Below the pieces are notes generated by a model, which had not been told where the DNA came from, searched no databases, and saw only the letters and a program-made list of their open reading frames with translations. Source: an uncultured Bacteroidaceae bacterium (GTDB lineage: Bacteria; Bacteroidota; Bacteroidia; Bacteroidales; Bacteroidaceae). Taken from it: a stretch of DNA of 64,000 nt. The DNA lies in contig CALUJL010000027.1 of NCBI GenBank assembly GCA_944320955.1, positions 121,060 to 185,059 of the forward strand, written 5' to 3'. Made by a program: the position numbers and the translations under genes. Of the stretch, positions 8,004 through 16,523 are shown piece after piece (position 1 is the stretch's first letter; each line of letters starts with the position of its first letter).

Positions 8004-9410
8004 ATGACGCTCATCAAGTCCATCTCCGGTATCCGGGGCACCATCGGCGGAAAGCCCGGCACCGGACTCAACCCGCTCGACATCGTCAAGTTCACCGCCG
8101 CCTATGCCGCCTACATCCGGCGCACCTCGAAAGTCAAAACCCGCAAGATCGTCGTTGGCCGCGACGCGCGCCTCTCCGGAGAGATGGTGCGCGATACCGT
8201 CGTAGGCACCCTCATGGGCATGGGATACGATGTAGTGGACATCGGCCTCGCCTCTACCCCGACCACCGAACTGGCCGTCACCCTCGAAGGCGCCGAGGGA
8301 GGGCTTATCCTCACGGCCAGCCACAATCCGCGCCAGTGGAACGCCCTGAAAATGCTCGACGAGCGGGGCGAATTCCTCGACGCCGCAGCGGGAGGCGAAG
8401 TCCTCCGCATGGCCGGGGCCGGAGACTTCAGCTTCGCCGGGGTAGACGAGCTCGGCTCCTGCCGCCGGGATGAAAGCTACGGAGAGAAACACATCGACGC
8501 CGTCCTGGCCCTCCCCTTGGTCGACGTGGAAGCCATCTGCAGCCGCGGCTTCCGCGTGGCCATCGATTGCGTCAACTCCGTGGGCGGGCTCATCCTGCCC
8601 CGCCTGCTCGAAAGGCTCGGAGTGGCGCAAGTCACCCGCCTCTACTGCGAGCCGACGGGCGACTTCCAGCACAACCCCGAACCCCTGGAGCGTAACCTTT
8701 CCGGCATTATGGGCCTCATGTCCGAAGGCGGGCACGACGTGGCTTTCGTCGTAGACCCCGATGTCGACCGCCTTGCCCTCGTATGCGAGGACGGAAAGAT
8801 GTACGGCGAAGAATATACCCTCGTCACCGCGGCCGACTATGTGCTGCGCCACACGCCCGGCCCCACCGTGAGCAACCTCAGTTCCACCCGCGCCTTGCGC
8901 GACGTGACGCGGCAATACGGCCAGGCGTACGCCGCATCGGCCGTCGGCGAGGTCAACGTCGTGGCCAAGATGAAGGAGACGGGCGCCGTCATCGGCGGCG
9001 AGGGAAACGGCGGAGTCATCTACCCCGCCTGCCACTACGGGCGCGACGCCCTGGTAGGCATTGCGCTCATCCTTTCCCACATGGCCCGCGAAGGCAAGAC
9101 CGCCTCGCAGCTCCGTGCCTCCTATCCGCCCTACTTCATGGCCAAAAACCGCGTGGAACTCGCGCCCGACACCGACGTCGACGCCCTGCTCCAGGCAGTG
9201 AAGGCCCACTACGCCGGCGAGGAAATCAACGACGCGGACGGCGTGAAAATCGACTTCCCCGACAGCTGGGTCCACCTGCGCCGCAGCAATACCGAGCCCA
9301 TCGTGCGCGTCTACAGCGAAGCCCCCACGCAGCAGCAGGCCGAAGAGTTGGGCGAGGCCGTGATGCGCCTCGTGGAGGAGACCTCCGCCCGCCTTGCCGC
9401 GGGAGAGTGA
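8004..9410 (+). CDS. glmM: Phosphoglucosamine mutase / phosphohexomutase
   Basis: A 468-residue alpha-D-phosphohexomutase that should convert glucosamine 6-phosphate to the 1-phosphate for cell-wall precursors. Domain signatures in order: ISGIRGTIGG at the N-terminus, the phosphoserine loop TASHNPRQWNA (Ser near 103), the metal loop DPDVDRLAL (near 251), the sugar loop EGNGG (near 333) and the phosphate loop RRSNTEPIVRVYSE (near 426). In Bacteroidales, several phosphohexomutases exist and this GlmM-like type often sits beside the DUF4827 gene. The ATG at 8004 follows the repeat array directly. Family is certain; sugar specificity is inferred. Confidence 0.85.
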   Translation: MTLIKSISGIRGTIGGKPGTGLNPLDIVKFTAAYAAYIRRTSKVKTRKIVVGRDARLSGEMVRDTVVGTLMGMGYDVVDIGLASTPTTELAVTLEGAEGGLILTASHNPRQWNALKMLDERGEFLDAAAGGEVLRMAGAGDFSFAGVDELGSCRRDESYGEKHIDAVLALPLVDVEAICSRGFRVAIDCVNSVGGLILPRLLERLGVAQVTRLYCEPTGDFQHNPEPLERNLSGIMGLMSEGGHDVAFVVDPDVDRLALVCEDGKMYGEEYTLVTAADYVLRHTPGPTVSNLSSTRALRDVTRQYGQAYAASAVGEVNVVAKMKETGAVIGGEGNGGVIYPACHYGRDALVGIALILSHMAREGKTASQLRASYPPYFMAKNRVELAPDTDVDALLQAVKAHYAGEEINDADGVKIDFPDSWVHLRRSNTEPIVRVYSEAPTQQQAEELGEAVMRLVEETSARLAAGE

Positions 9411-9450
9411 CCCCCGCACCGCCCGCAGGGCAGCCCTACATTATTTATAT

Positions 9451-9490
9451 ACCGGCCCTGCCGCCCTCCCCGCGAGGCGGCAGGGCCGGT
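9451..9490 (+). terminator. Strong GC hairpin after the phosphohexomutase gene
   Basis: ACCGGCCCTGCCGCC (9451-9465) pairs perfectly with GGCGGCAGGGCCGGT (9476-9490). There is no clear T-run, so termination is likely but not certain. Confidence 0.6.
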
Positions 9491-9539
9491 TGGCGAAGGC
9501 GCCTCCGCCGCTCTCCCCGCCCTGCGGCGCCGGAGGCGC

Positions 9540-9641
9540 AAAGTGCCTGCGCCGTCTGCAAAAAGATGCAGCGCTTTCGGGAAAAAGATGCGGCACTTTC
9601 CGGAAAAAGCGGCAGCGCTTCCCGGCGGAAGCCCCGGCGCT
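9540..9641. repeat. 22-nt-period intergenic repeat array g
   Basis: Units here are mostly in reverse orientation: GATGCAGCGCTTTC, GATGCGGCACTTTC, GCGGCAGCGCTTC. The remaining gap up to 9780 contains nothing I can recognise. Confidence 0.8.
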
Positions 9642-9781
9642 ATTCCTCCTCCGCCCCTACGTGCCTTCCGCCCTGCCCTGCCGGGAGGAGGCGCAGGATG
9701 GTGGCGTTTTGCCGCCCCGCTGAGGCCCGATTTGTCCGGATTCCTGCCGAAATGCGGAAAAAATTCCATAAAAAACAGTTT

Positions 9782-9815
9782 TTTGCTTGCGGAAAAAAGA
9801 AAAAACGTATTTTTG
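9782..9815 (+). promoter_or_regulatory. Promoter of the fasciclin lipoprotein gene
   Basis: TTTG at 9782-9785, then 22 nt, then TATTTTTG at 9808-9815, close to the Bacteroidetes -33/-7 consensus, 55 nt before the start codon. Confidence 0.6.
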
Positions 9816-9870
9816 CAGGTGGAAATATAGACCGAAAACTGGCGATTGCCGCAATGAAAACAGAGAAAAG

Positions 9871-12006
9871 ATGAAGCGATTCCCCCTTTTGCCGAAAGCG
9901 TTGTACACGGCGGCGCTCGGCGCAGTCTGTTCGGGCCTGCTCTTTTCGTGCCAAAACGACGATATTCCCAGTGACAGTTACTACACTTTCACCGGTTATA
10001 CCTGCGAGAGTTACTTGGCCGACAAGCCCGAATTCAGCATTTTCAATGAGTTTTTGGATTACAGCAGCCTCACTCCCAGCAGTGGCGGCACGTCTTCCTC
10101 GATAGCCGACCTGCTGAGTTCCTACGGGTACTACACCGTTTTCGCCCCCGACAATGAGGCGATGACCGCTTACCTGCACAAGTTGGGCGACGAGAACTGC
10201 AACTCCCGCCGCGACCTCTACAACTACTTCACCGAAGCGCAGGTAGACTCCATCACCGACGTAGTGGCGCAGATGCACGTCGTAAGCTCCAGCCAGAACT
10301 TGCGCACCTACACTTCCGAAAACTTCGAGCAGAAACTCCTCGACCAGAACCTCTATACGAAAGTTATCTACGTGTCTCAAGACGGCGACTCCTACATAAT
10401 CAACGACGTCGCTACCATTACCGAGCGAGACATCGAAGTGCATAACGGATGCGTGCACCGCATCAATGCCGTATTAGAGCCTACGGGACGCAATTTGGAC
10501 GAGTTCTTTAATGAATATCCGCAGTTCTCCATTTTCCGGAAAGCCCTTGAGGCAACAAAAGTAAGCGAACGCATGAATCTCATTCCGGAGCAGTACGACT
10601 ACGAGAAAGACAATACGGACTACTCCTATTGGGTTACCGCCGTTGCTCCGTGGGACAACTATCTTGGCACGCCGGACCGCAGGAAATTTGCATATACCAT
10701 GTTCATTGAGCCCGACGACGTCTATACTTCCGCCATTCCGGAGCTGGCCTCTCCCGGGGCCGATACGCTCGCCCTGCTGCAAGCCTATGCGCTCGCCTGG
10801 TTCGAGAGCGAGTATACCGACATGCCGGAGCTGCTCGAGCGCGGAAAGAACACCGCCATTACCGATTCGGACAACTACTTCAACCGCTTTGTGGCCTACC
10901 ATATTCTGAATAAGAAGGTAGACCGCACCGATTTCACCCGCTACAATATGGGAATGCCGCCCGATTATGTGCGCTACCACCAGTGGGCCGAGACGCTTGC
11001 GCCTAACACAATGCTCTACATGTCTGCAGGAGCCAACGGACACGCTTGGCCCGGCGGCGTAGACCCCGACCCCAATATCCTGAACCTCAACCCCTCGCCG
11101 GACAATCAGGAAGTATTTAATGCGAAAAACCAGTGGCGCCGCCCGACGGACGACGGCGTGCATCTCGGAAACGAGATATACTATACCGAAAACGGCTACA
11201 TCCATCCCATCGAGGACATACTCGTTTATCCGCGAAGCGAGTTCAAGCGGACGCGTTTCCGCCTGGAGATTTCCTCGATCTTCCCCGAAGTCATGAGCAA
11301 TGACTACCGCTATTGGAACGTAACGATGGGCCGCTTGGTCTTCCCCCACGACTATCTCTCTCACATCCACTTCATCTCGGAGAGCACAGTCTTTGAGCTT
11401 TGTTATCCGAACCGGGACGAACCACCCGGGGCAGGGCGCAACGGATACGAAGGAGACGAATGGATGTGTTACAACAACTACGACGTTATTCTCCGCCTGC
11501 CGCCCGTGCCGCGCGGGACGTATGAGGTGCGCTTCGGATATACCCGCGCCGCAACCCGCGGATGCGCCCAGTTCTATCTGGCCGGCCCCGGCGACTATGA
11601 GTGGGGAACGGATAATTATTCCGGCTTCCGCCCCTGCGGAATTCCCATCGACCTGACCGTGACGGTGAAAGACCACGGCTGGAAGTCGGACGAAGGCCTC
11701 TCGGAAGCCGAAATAGCCGAGAACGACAAGGAAATGCGCGCCCGCGGATTTATGAAAGGCCCCAACTCGTGGAGGGCAAACAACGGCGGTAGCACTTTTT
11801 CCCTGCGCGAGACGGCGAACAGCGGCGAGGGCGATTCCCCGCAGCGCGCCATACTCGGCCAGATTACGCTGGATGAGGACGGACCGATTTACGTGCGTGC
11901 CCGTAATGCGACCACTATGACTACCGTGGAGCTGATGATGGACTATTTCGAAATCTGCCCGGACAACATCTACAATAACCCGTATGCTTCCGAGCCGATC
12001 GACTGA
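9871..12006 (+). CDS. Fasciclin (FAS1) domain lipoprotein
   Basis: A 711-residue outer-surface lipoprotein; the start MKRFPLLPKALYTAALGAVC leads to the lipobox FSC. The first FAS1 domain (about 40-205) shows YTVFAPDNEAMTAYL and the closing NGCVHRINAVL; a second, more diverged one (about 210-365) shows FAYTMFIEPDDV and VAYHILN. The C-terminal third is beta-rich with no clear assignment and ends in a form typical of fasciclin proteins encoded near SusC/SusD systems, although none is adjacent here. FAS1 domains mediate adhesion or carbohydrate binding. The ATG at 9871 begins the signal peptide; an earlier in-frame ATG overlaps the promoter. Confidence 0.8.
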   Translation: MKRFPLLPKALYTAALGAVCSGLLFSCQNDDIPSDSYYTFTGYTCESYLADKPEFSIFNEFLDYSSLTPSSGGTSSSIADLLSSYGYYTVFAPDNEAMTAYLHKLGDENCNSRRDLYNYFTEAQVDSITDVVAQMHVVSSSQNLRTYTSENFEQKLLDQNLYTKVIYVSQDGDSYIINDVATITERDIEVHNGCVHRINAVLEPTGRNLDEFFNEYPQFSIFRKALEATKVSERMNLIPEQYDYEKDNTDYSYWVTAVAPWDNYLGTPDRRKFAYTMFIEPDDVYTSAIPELASPGADTLALLQAYALAWFESEYTDMPELLERGKNTAITDSDNYFNRFVAYHILNKKVDRTDFTRYNMGMPPDYVRYHQWAETLAPNTMLYMSAGANGHAWPGGVDPDPNILNLNPSPDNQEVFNAKNQWRRPTDDGVHLGNEIYYTENGYIHPIEDILVYPRSEFKRTRFRLEISSIFPEVMSNDYRYWNVTMGRLVFPHDYLSHIHFISESTVFELCYPNRDEPPGAGRNGYEGDEWMCYNNYDVILRLPPVPRGTYEVRFGYTRAATRGCAQFYLAGPGDYEWGTDNYSGFRPCGIPIDLTVTVKDHGWKSDEGLSEAEIAENDKEMRARGFMKGPNSWRANNGGSTFSLRETANSGEGDSPQRAILGQITLDEDGPIYVRARNATTMTTVELMMDYFEICPDNIYNNPYASEPID

Positions 12007-12064
12007 CCGGGTTCCGAAAAGATGAAGCTTACTTTTTTGCTATAATTGGTTAAAGATTAAAGGA

Positions 12065-12100
12065 GCTGCGGCCCGCCTGTGAAGGTGGGCCGCAGCGTTT
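12065..12100 (+). terminator. Terminator of the fasciclin gene
   Basis: GCTGCGGCCCGCCT (12065-12078) pairs with AGGTGGGCCGCAGC (12083-12096), with one G-U pair and a GTGA loop, followed by GTTTCTT. Confidence 0.75.
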
Positions 12101-12218
12101 CTTGTCCCGCCCTTCCGCCTTGGGCCGGGCGGGCCGTCCTCCCCGCCCGGGGCGGAGGCGAAGGGGACGGACTGCTGCGGCGCTCTTCCCGAAAGGCGCG
12201 GTGCGCCCTGCCGGGCGT

Positions 12219-12314
12219 TGCGGCGCTTTTCTGGAAAAGGTGCAGCACTTTTCAGAAAAAGCGGCAGCGCTTTTACCGGAAAGTGCCTGCGCTTTTGTCC
12301 GGAAGCGGCAGGAC
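12219..12314. repeat. 22-nt-period intergenic repeat array h
   Basis: Mixed-orientation units (GGTGCAGCACTTTT, GCGGCAGCGCTTTT, GTGCCTGCGCTTTT, GCGGCAGGACC) between convergent genes. The other part of this 338-bp gap is GC-rich spacer. Confidence 0.8.
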
Positions 12315-12344
12315 CCGGCCCGGGCGGATGCCGGGCGGGGGCGG

Positions 12345-13160
12345 TCAGGGTGCAGTGATTTGCGCGCGTTGCGCGGGGCTGAGGCGCTCGATGGCGTAGC
12401 GGAACATGGTGCGTGGCATGGCGGCATGGTGCTTCCGCAGGAAGCCGAGCAGCAGCGCTTCGTCGCGTTTTCCCACCTCGCGCAGCATCCACCCCGAAGC
12501 CTTCTGTATCAGGTCGCGGCGGTCGGCAAGGCAGCGCCCGGCCAGCCGCAGCGTGGCCCCCGGCCGCCCCGAGCGGATGAGGGCGAAAGTGGCCAGCAGC
12601 GCCATGCGCCGCTCCCACAGGTTTTCCGAACTGAAGAGCGGCTCCAGCTCGCCGAGGCAGGCCGCGTCGTCCATTCCCGCAGCCAGGAGGTAGCCGCCCG
12701 CTATCTGCGGCGTGGAGAGGTCCACGAGGTCCCAGTTGTTGATGCAGCCCGTGTGCCGGCGCCAGAGGCGGTAGATGTGTTCCCGTGCGGCGAGCGGCGT
12801 GCGCGCCGGCAGCAGGCGGTCCACCCAGATGAGCAGCGCGCAGAGACGGGCCTCGTGGAGCGGCGAGCGGAGCAGGGCGCAAACCGTCTGTTCGTCCGCC
12901 GCCACCGCGGCCGCATCGGAGGGCTTCTCCTCCCGCGCGCCGCGGGAGGGCCGTTGCCACGCACCCGCTTCCCGGGCCATGCGGTTGTATTCTTGCGCCA
13001 CGCGCCGCACCTGCGGCACGGTGACGCCGAGGAAGAGGTCGCCTTCCCCATACTCTCCCGGCCCCGTCTTGAAGAACGAGGAGAGCACGCGCCGCTTCTC
13101 TTCGCTGGCGGCGGCGCGGAGCGCGTCGGTCACGGTGGCGGGGTCGGGGAGTTCTACCAT
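12345..13160 (-). CDS. AlkD-like DNA alkylation repair HEAT-repeat protein
   Basis: A 271-residue protein of the DNA alkylation repair (AlkD) superfamily, which excises N3- and N7-alkylated purines using a HEAT-repeat surface. Matching features are the early block FFKTGPGEYGEGDLFLGVTVP (split across 30-50), HEARLCALLIWVD, the segment INNWDLVDLSTPQIAG (Trp and Asp in the DNA-facing groove) and ENLWERRMALLATFALIR. It overlaps the preceding lipoprotein gene by 7 nt, so the two are translationally coupled. Enzymatic activity is inferred from family membership. Confidence 0.85.
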   Translation of the reverse strand: MVELPDPATVTDALRAAASEEKRRVLSSFFKTGPGEYGEGDLFLGVTVPQVRRVAQEYNRMAREAGAWQRPSRGAREEKPSDAAAVAADEQTVCALLRSPLHEARLCALLIWVDRLLPARTPLAAREHIYRLWRRHTGCINNWDLVDLSTPQIAGGYLLAAGMDDAACLGELEPLFSSENLWERRMALLATFALIRSGRPGATLRLAGRCLADRRDLIQKASGWMLREVGKRDEALLLGFLRKHHAAMPRTMFRYAIERLSPAQRAQITAP

Positions 13161-14188
13161 GTCTTCAGGTCGTTGAGGTGGCGGCGCTTGAGGATGCGCG
13201 TCGTGGTGTCGTACACTTTCCCCGCAGCCGATTCGCCGAGCGCCTCCTCGATGCGGGCGCGCGTCTGCATGTAGGCGAACCAGGCGTTGTATTCCTCGTT
13301 GAGCGCCCTTATGAGATGGGGCGCCTGGTAGCGGGTGTATTTCTCGCGGAGGCGGTCGTATTGCCCGATGGTTGTGGCCCAAGTGACGTATTCCTGCCGT
13401 GGCAGCGCGAAGTCCGCCTCGCTGGTCAGGCCGAAGAGCAGGTTGCGGTCGGCCTCGGCGCGGCGCTCGCGGCGGGAAGCGAGGAAGGAGCCGGTGCGCC
13501 GCCCCAGCTCGTCGGCCACGAGGTTGAGGGAGTCTGCGTAGAGCGTCAGCATGAATTGTTTTTCCACCTCCAGGTGCCGGAGCCAGGCCCCGCGTTCCGC
13601 TTCGAGCAGGGGCGCAAGGGCCCGTGCGCGGGGCTGCGCGGCGAGCTGGAGGCGGCAGCGCTCGTCCAGGTAGAGCTGCATGAAGCGTTCCAGTCCCCGG
13701 CGCAGGGCTTCTTCTTCCCCGCCGGCGGTGGCGAAATCCGCCAGGCGCGCGGCCTGCCGCTGCAGTTCGGCATATTGCCGGTAGGGACTGCTTTCCTCCG
13801 GCACGCTCCACCATTCGGGCGACTGCGCCAGCCGTTTCCCCACGGTTTCCGCATCCATCGGCATTCCGCCGTCGGCCCCTCCCGCAGGCGACCAGCGGGC
13901 GGCATAGAAATAACCCAGCAGGTCGGCCACCAGGCGCCAGCGTTCCGGATCGGCGCGGCGCAGGGAGTCGAAAATCTCGCCCCGGCGGGGCAGGCAGAGG
14001 CGCAGCGAGTCGAAGCGTGCAGGCTGCCCCCGCAGCACGGCGACCTGCGCGGAGCCGGCCTCCGGGGCGGAAGAAGCGGCGCCATCTTCCTGCCTGGAGC
14101 AGGAGACGAGGCTGCCTGCGCCGAAAAAGATGCAGCCCGCGCCGAAAAAGATGCAGAGGTTTTGGAGAAAAGTGCCAGCGGTTTTCAT
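13154..14188 (-). CDS. Lipoprotein of unknown function with a repeat-derived signal peptide
   Basis: A 344-residue predicted lipoprotein. The signal segment contains the doubled motif CIFFGAG-CIFFGAG and a lipobox LVSC at about residue 30. The rest is highly charged and helical (Arg, Glu, Leu and Ala rich) with no motif I recognise. The signal peptide is encoded by repeat array i, whose two adjacent 22-nt-like units (here about 21 nt apart, hence the in-frame duplication) supply the CIFFGAG copies. It is transcribed from its own promoter and is coupled to the AlkD-like gene. Nothing about its function can be said. Confidence 0.7.
   Translation of the reverse strand: MKTAGTFLQNLCIFFGAGCIFFGAGSLVSCSRQEDGAASSAPEAGSAQVAVLRGQPARFDSLRLCLPRRGEIFDSLRRADPERWRLVADLLGYFYAARWSPAGGADGGMPMDAETVGKRLAQSPEWWSVPEESSPYRQYAELQRQAARLADFATAGGEEEALRRGLERFMQLYLDERCRLQLAAQPRARALAPLLEAERGAWLRHLEVEKQFMLTLYADSLNLVADELGRRTGSFLASRRERRAEADRNLLFGLTSEADFALPRQEYVTWATTIGQYDRLREKYTRYQAPHLIRALNEEYNAWFAYMQTRARIEEALGESAAGKVYDTTTRILKRRHLNDLKTW
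14121..14186. repeat. Repeat array i, inside the 5' end of a gene
   Basis: Units GATGCAGCCCGCGCC, GATGCAGAGGTTTT and GTGCCAGCGGTTTT lie wholly within the first 25 codons of the minus-strand lipoprotein gene and encode its signal peptide. Confidence 0.7.
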
Positions 14189-14217
14189 AAAAAGTGCTTC
14201 ATGAAATCTTTCAAAGG

Positions 14218-14225
14218 CAAAGGTA
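14218..14225 (-). promoter_or_regulatory. -7 box of the lipoprotein-AlkD operon
   Basis: On the minus strand this reads TACCTTTG, matching TAnnTTTG, 30 nt before the start codon at 14188. Confidence 0.5.
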
Positions 14226-14394
14226 GTTTTTTATTTCCGTATGCGCCCCGGGCGGCGCGCCTTTTTTCTTTCTCCCGCCCGTTGCGCGGCGTGCTTCCTG
14301 AAGGCGGAAGGGGAGAATTTCCTTCATAAAGGTAGATTTTTCTCTTGTTTTGCAGAAAAAAGTCACCTGCGGTGCAACTTTTTCGAAAAAACGC

Positions 14395-14427
14395 TTTGTA
14401 TTGTGGAAACAAATACCCTATCTTTGC
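14395..14427 (+). promoter_or_regulatory. Promoter of asnB
   Basis: TTTG at 14395-14398, 21-nt spacer, TATCTTTG at 14420-14427: a full Bacteroidetes promoter. Transcription should begin near 14434, leaving an unusually long leader of about 155 nt before asnB. Confidence 0.75.
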
Positions 14428-14471
14428 GAGCAAAACGATAGCAGAAGATATAAAAGGAGAGCAAAATGGAA

Positions 14472-14573
14472 TGAAAGCGCAGTGCTTTTGCGACTTTTGC
14501 GCTCTACGACAGAAATACAAACCTTGCCGGCGAGGCAGAAAGCCCCGGGCCCGTGGCTTCTCCGGCTCATAAG
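14472..14573 (+). other. Cysteine-rich short reading frame in the asnB leader
   Basis: After the asnB promoter a reading frame of 33 codons begins MKAQCFCDFCALRQKYKPC and ends TAA 18 nt before asnB. It is preceded by a GGAG and a two-codon frame ATGGAATGA. It could be a leader peptide, but there is no run of Asn codons as amino-acid attenuation would need, so I do not call it a gene. Confidence 0.2.
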
Positions 14574-14590
14574 AAACAAACAAAACGACT

Positions 14591-16255
14591 ATGTGTGGAA
14601 TCGTCGGGATCTTCAACATCCCCCAACAGACCCAGGCCTTGCGCGAGAAAGCCCTCCGCATGGCGCGAAAAATCAGGCACCGCGGACCGGACTGGAGCGG
14701 TATCTTTGCCGGCGGCTCAGCCATTTTGGCCCACGAGCGCCTCTCGATTGTCGATCCGGAGAGCGGAAGCCAGCCGCTCTACAGCGACGACGGGAAAATC
14801 ATCCTCTGCGTCAACGGAGAGATCTACAACCATCGCGAAATCCGCCGCCGCTTCGAGGGAAAATATGCCTTCCGCACGCAATCGGACTGCGAGGTAATCC
14901 TTGCTTTATACAAGGAAAAAGGCCCCGACTTCCTCGAAGATCTCAACGGCATCTTCGCCTTTGCCCTCTACGACAGCGGGAACGACCGGTTTCTCATAGC
15001 CCGCGACCCGATAGGCGTAGTGCCCCTCTACATCGGCCGCGACGCCGACGGCAAAGTCTACGTGGCCAGCGAGCTGAAAGCCCTCGAAGGATTTTGCGAC
15101 AGCTACGAGCCTTTCCTCCCCGGCCACCGCTACTTCAGCCCCGAGGGCTGCATGAAGCGCTGGTACGTGCGCGACTGGTTCGACTACGAGGCTGTGAAAG
15201 ACAACCCCGCCTCTGCGGAAGAGTTGCGCGATGCGCTCGAAAGCGCCGTCAGGCGCCAGCTTATGTGCGACGTGCCCTACGGCGTGCTCCTCTCCGGCGG
15301 CCTCGACAGCTCGATAATCTCTGCCGTCGCGCAGAAATATGCGCCGCGCCGCGTCGAGGCCGACGGGCTTTCGGCCGCCTGGTGGCCCCGTCTGCACTCT
15401 TTCGCCGTAGGTTTGCGCGGCGCGCCCGACCTGATTAAGGCAAAGGAGGTGGCCGACCACATAGGGACGGTGCACCACGAGATAAATTACACCGTCCAGG
15501 AAGGACTCGATGCGCTGCGCGACGTGATTTACTATACGGAAACCTACGATGTCACTACCGTCCGCGCCTCGACGCCCATGTTCCTTTTGGCAAGGTACAT
15601 CAAGAGTATGGGAATCAAGATGGTCCTCAGCGGAGAAGGGGCTGACGAAGTGTTCGGCGGCTATCTCTATTTCCACAAAGCGCCTGATGCCCGCGCATTT
15701 CATGAAGAGACGGTGCGCAAGCTCGGCAAGCTTTATCTCTACGACTGCCTGCGCGCCAACAAAGCGCTCTGCGCCTGGGGCGTGGAGGGGCGCGTCCCTT
15801 TCCTGGACAAGGCCTTCCTCGACGTGGCGATGCGCCTGAATCCGGAAAAGAAGATGGCCCCGGGAAAAATCATCGAGAAGAAAATCCTGCGCGAGGCCTT
15901 CGCCCCGCTGCTTCCGCAGAGCGTGGCGTGGAGACAGAAGGAGCAATTTTCAGACGGCGTGGGCTACAGCTGGATCGACTCGCTGAAGGCCATGGCTTCC
16001 GCTGCCGTGAGCGACGAGGAGATGCGCCGCGCTGCCGAACGCTTCCCCGTCAATCCGCCGCAAAACAAGGAGGAATATTACTACCGCACGCTCTTCGAGG
16101 AGCATTTCCCCAGCGTGAGCGCGGCAAAGAGCGTGCCCAGCGTGCCGAGCGTGGCTTGCTCGACGGCCGAGGCCCTGGCGTGGGACGAGTCGTTCCGGCA
16201 GCTGAACGACCCGAGCGGCCGCGCCGTCCGCGGCGTGCACGAGCAGGCGTACTGA
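14591..16255 (+). CDS. asnB: Asparagine synthase B (glutamine-hydrolysing)
   Basis: Makes asparagine from aspartate, ATP and glutamine in the cytoplasm. The product is 554 residues, the same length as the E. coli enzyme. It starts MCGIVGIF, so Cys2 is the glutaminase nucleophile after Met removal; RHRGPD and the block VNGEIYNHREIR complete the N-terminal glutamine site. The synthetase half has the pyrophosphate loop LLSGGLDSSIISA (near 235-247) and SGEGADEVFGGY (near 350). It is monocistronic, with a promoter and a 155-nt leader upstream and a tight hairpin terminator downstream. Confidence 0.97.
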   Translation: MCGIVGIFNIPQQTQALREKALRMARKIRHRGPDWSGIFAGGSAILAHERLSIVDPESGSQPLYSDDGKIILCVNGEIYNHREIRRRFEGKYAFRTQSDCEVILALYKEKGPDFLEDLNGIFAFALYDSGNDRFLIARDPIGVVPLYIGRDADGKVYVASELKALEGFCDSYEPFLPGHRYFSPEGCMKRWYVRDWFDYEAVKDNPASAEELRDALESAVRRQLMCDVPYGVLLSGGLDSSIISAVAQKYAPRRVEADGLSAAWWPRLHSFAVGLRGAPDLIKAKEVADHIGTVHHEINYTVQEGLDALRDVIYYTETYDVTTVRASTPMFLLARYIKSMGIKMVLSGEGADEVFGGYLYFHKAPDARAFHEETVRKLGKLYLYDCLRANKALCAWGVEGRVPFLDKAFLDVAMRLNPEKKMAPGKIIEKKILREAFAPLLPQSVAWRQKEQFSDGVGYSWIDSLKAMASAAVSDEEMRRAAERFPVNPPQNKEEYYYRTLFEEHFPSVSAAKSVPSVPSVACSTAEALAWDESFRQLNDPSGRAVRGVHEQAY

Positions 16256-16314
16256 GAGGGCGCTGCATACAGTTCCGATTTCAGGTAACTCTTATGATGA
16301 AGCACTGGGGGAAG

Positions 16315-16340
16315 GGCGCGCCGCGAGGCGCGCCTTTCTG
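16315..16340 (+). terminator. Terminator of asnB
   Basis: GGCGCGCC (16315-16322), GCGA tetraloop, GGCGCGCC (16327-16334), then TTTCTGCTGTTT. Confidence 0.75.
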
Positions 16341-16383
16341 CTGTTTCCCTTGCGCCCGCAGGCAGGCGTGGCGCGGGAGGATG

Positions 16384-16495
16384 GGAAAAGCGCTGCCGCT
16401 TCGGGAAAAAAGTGGCAGCGCTTTTGGGAAAAAGTGGCAGGGCTTTTTGGGAAAAGCGCCTGCGGTTTTCGGCAGGGGCGGCAGCGCTTGTGCCG
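16384..16495. repeat. 22-nt-period intergenic repeat array j
   Basis: Five units of mixed orientation between convergent genes. AAAAGCGCTGCCGCTT (16386-16401) and AAGTGGCAGCGCTTTT (16410-16425) form a 16-bp stem with one G-U pair, so this part can act as a terminator for either gene. Confidence 0.85.
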
Positions 16496-16523
16496 GCCGG
16501 CGGAAGGGGGTGCGGCTGGTTTT

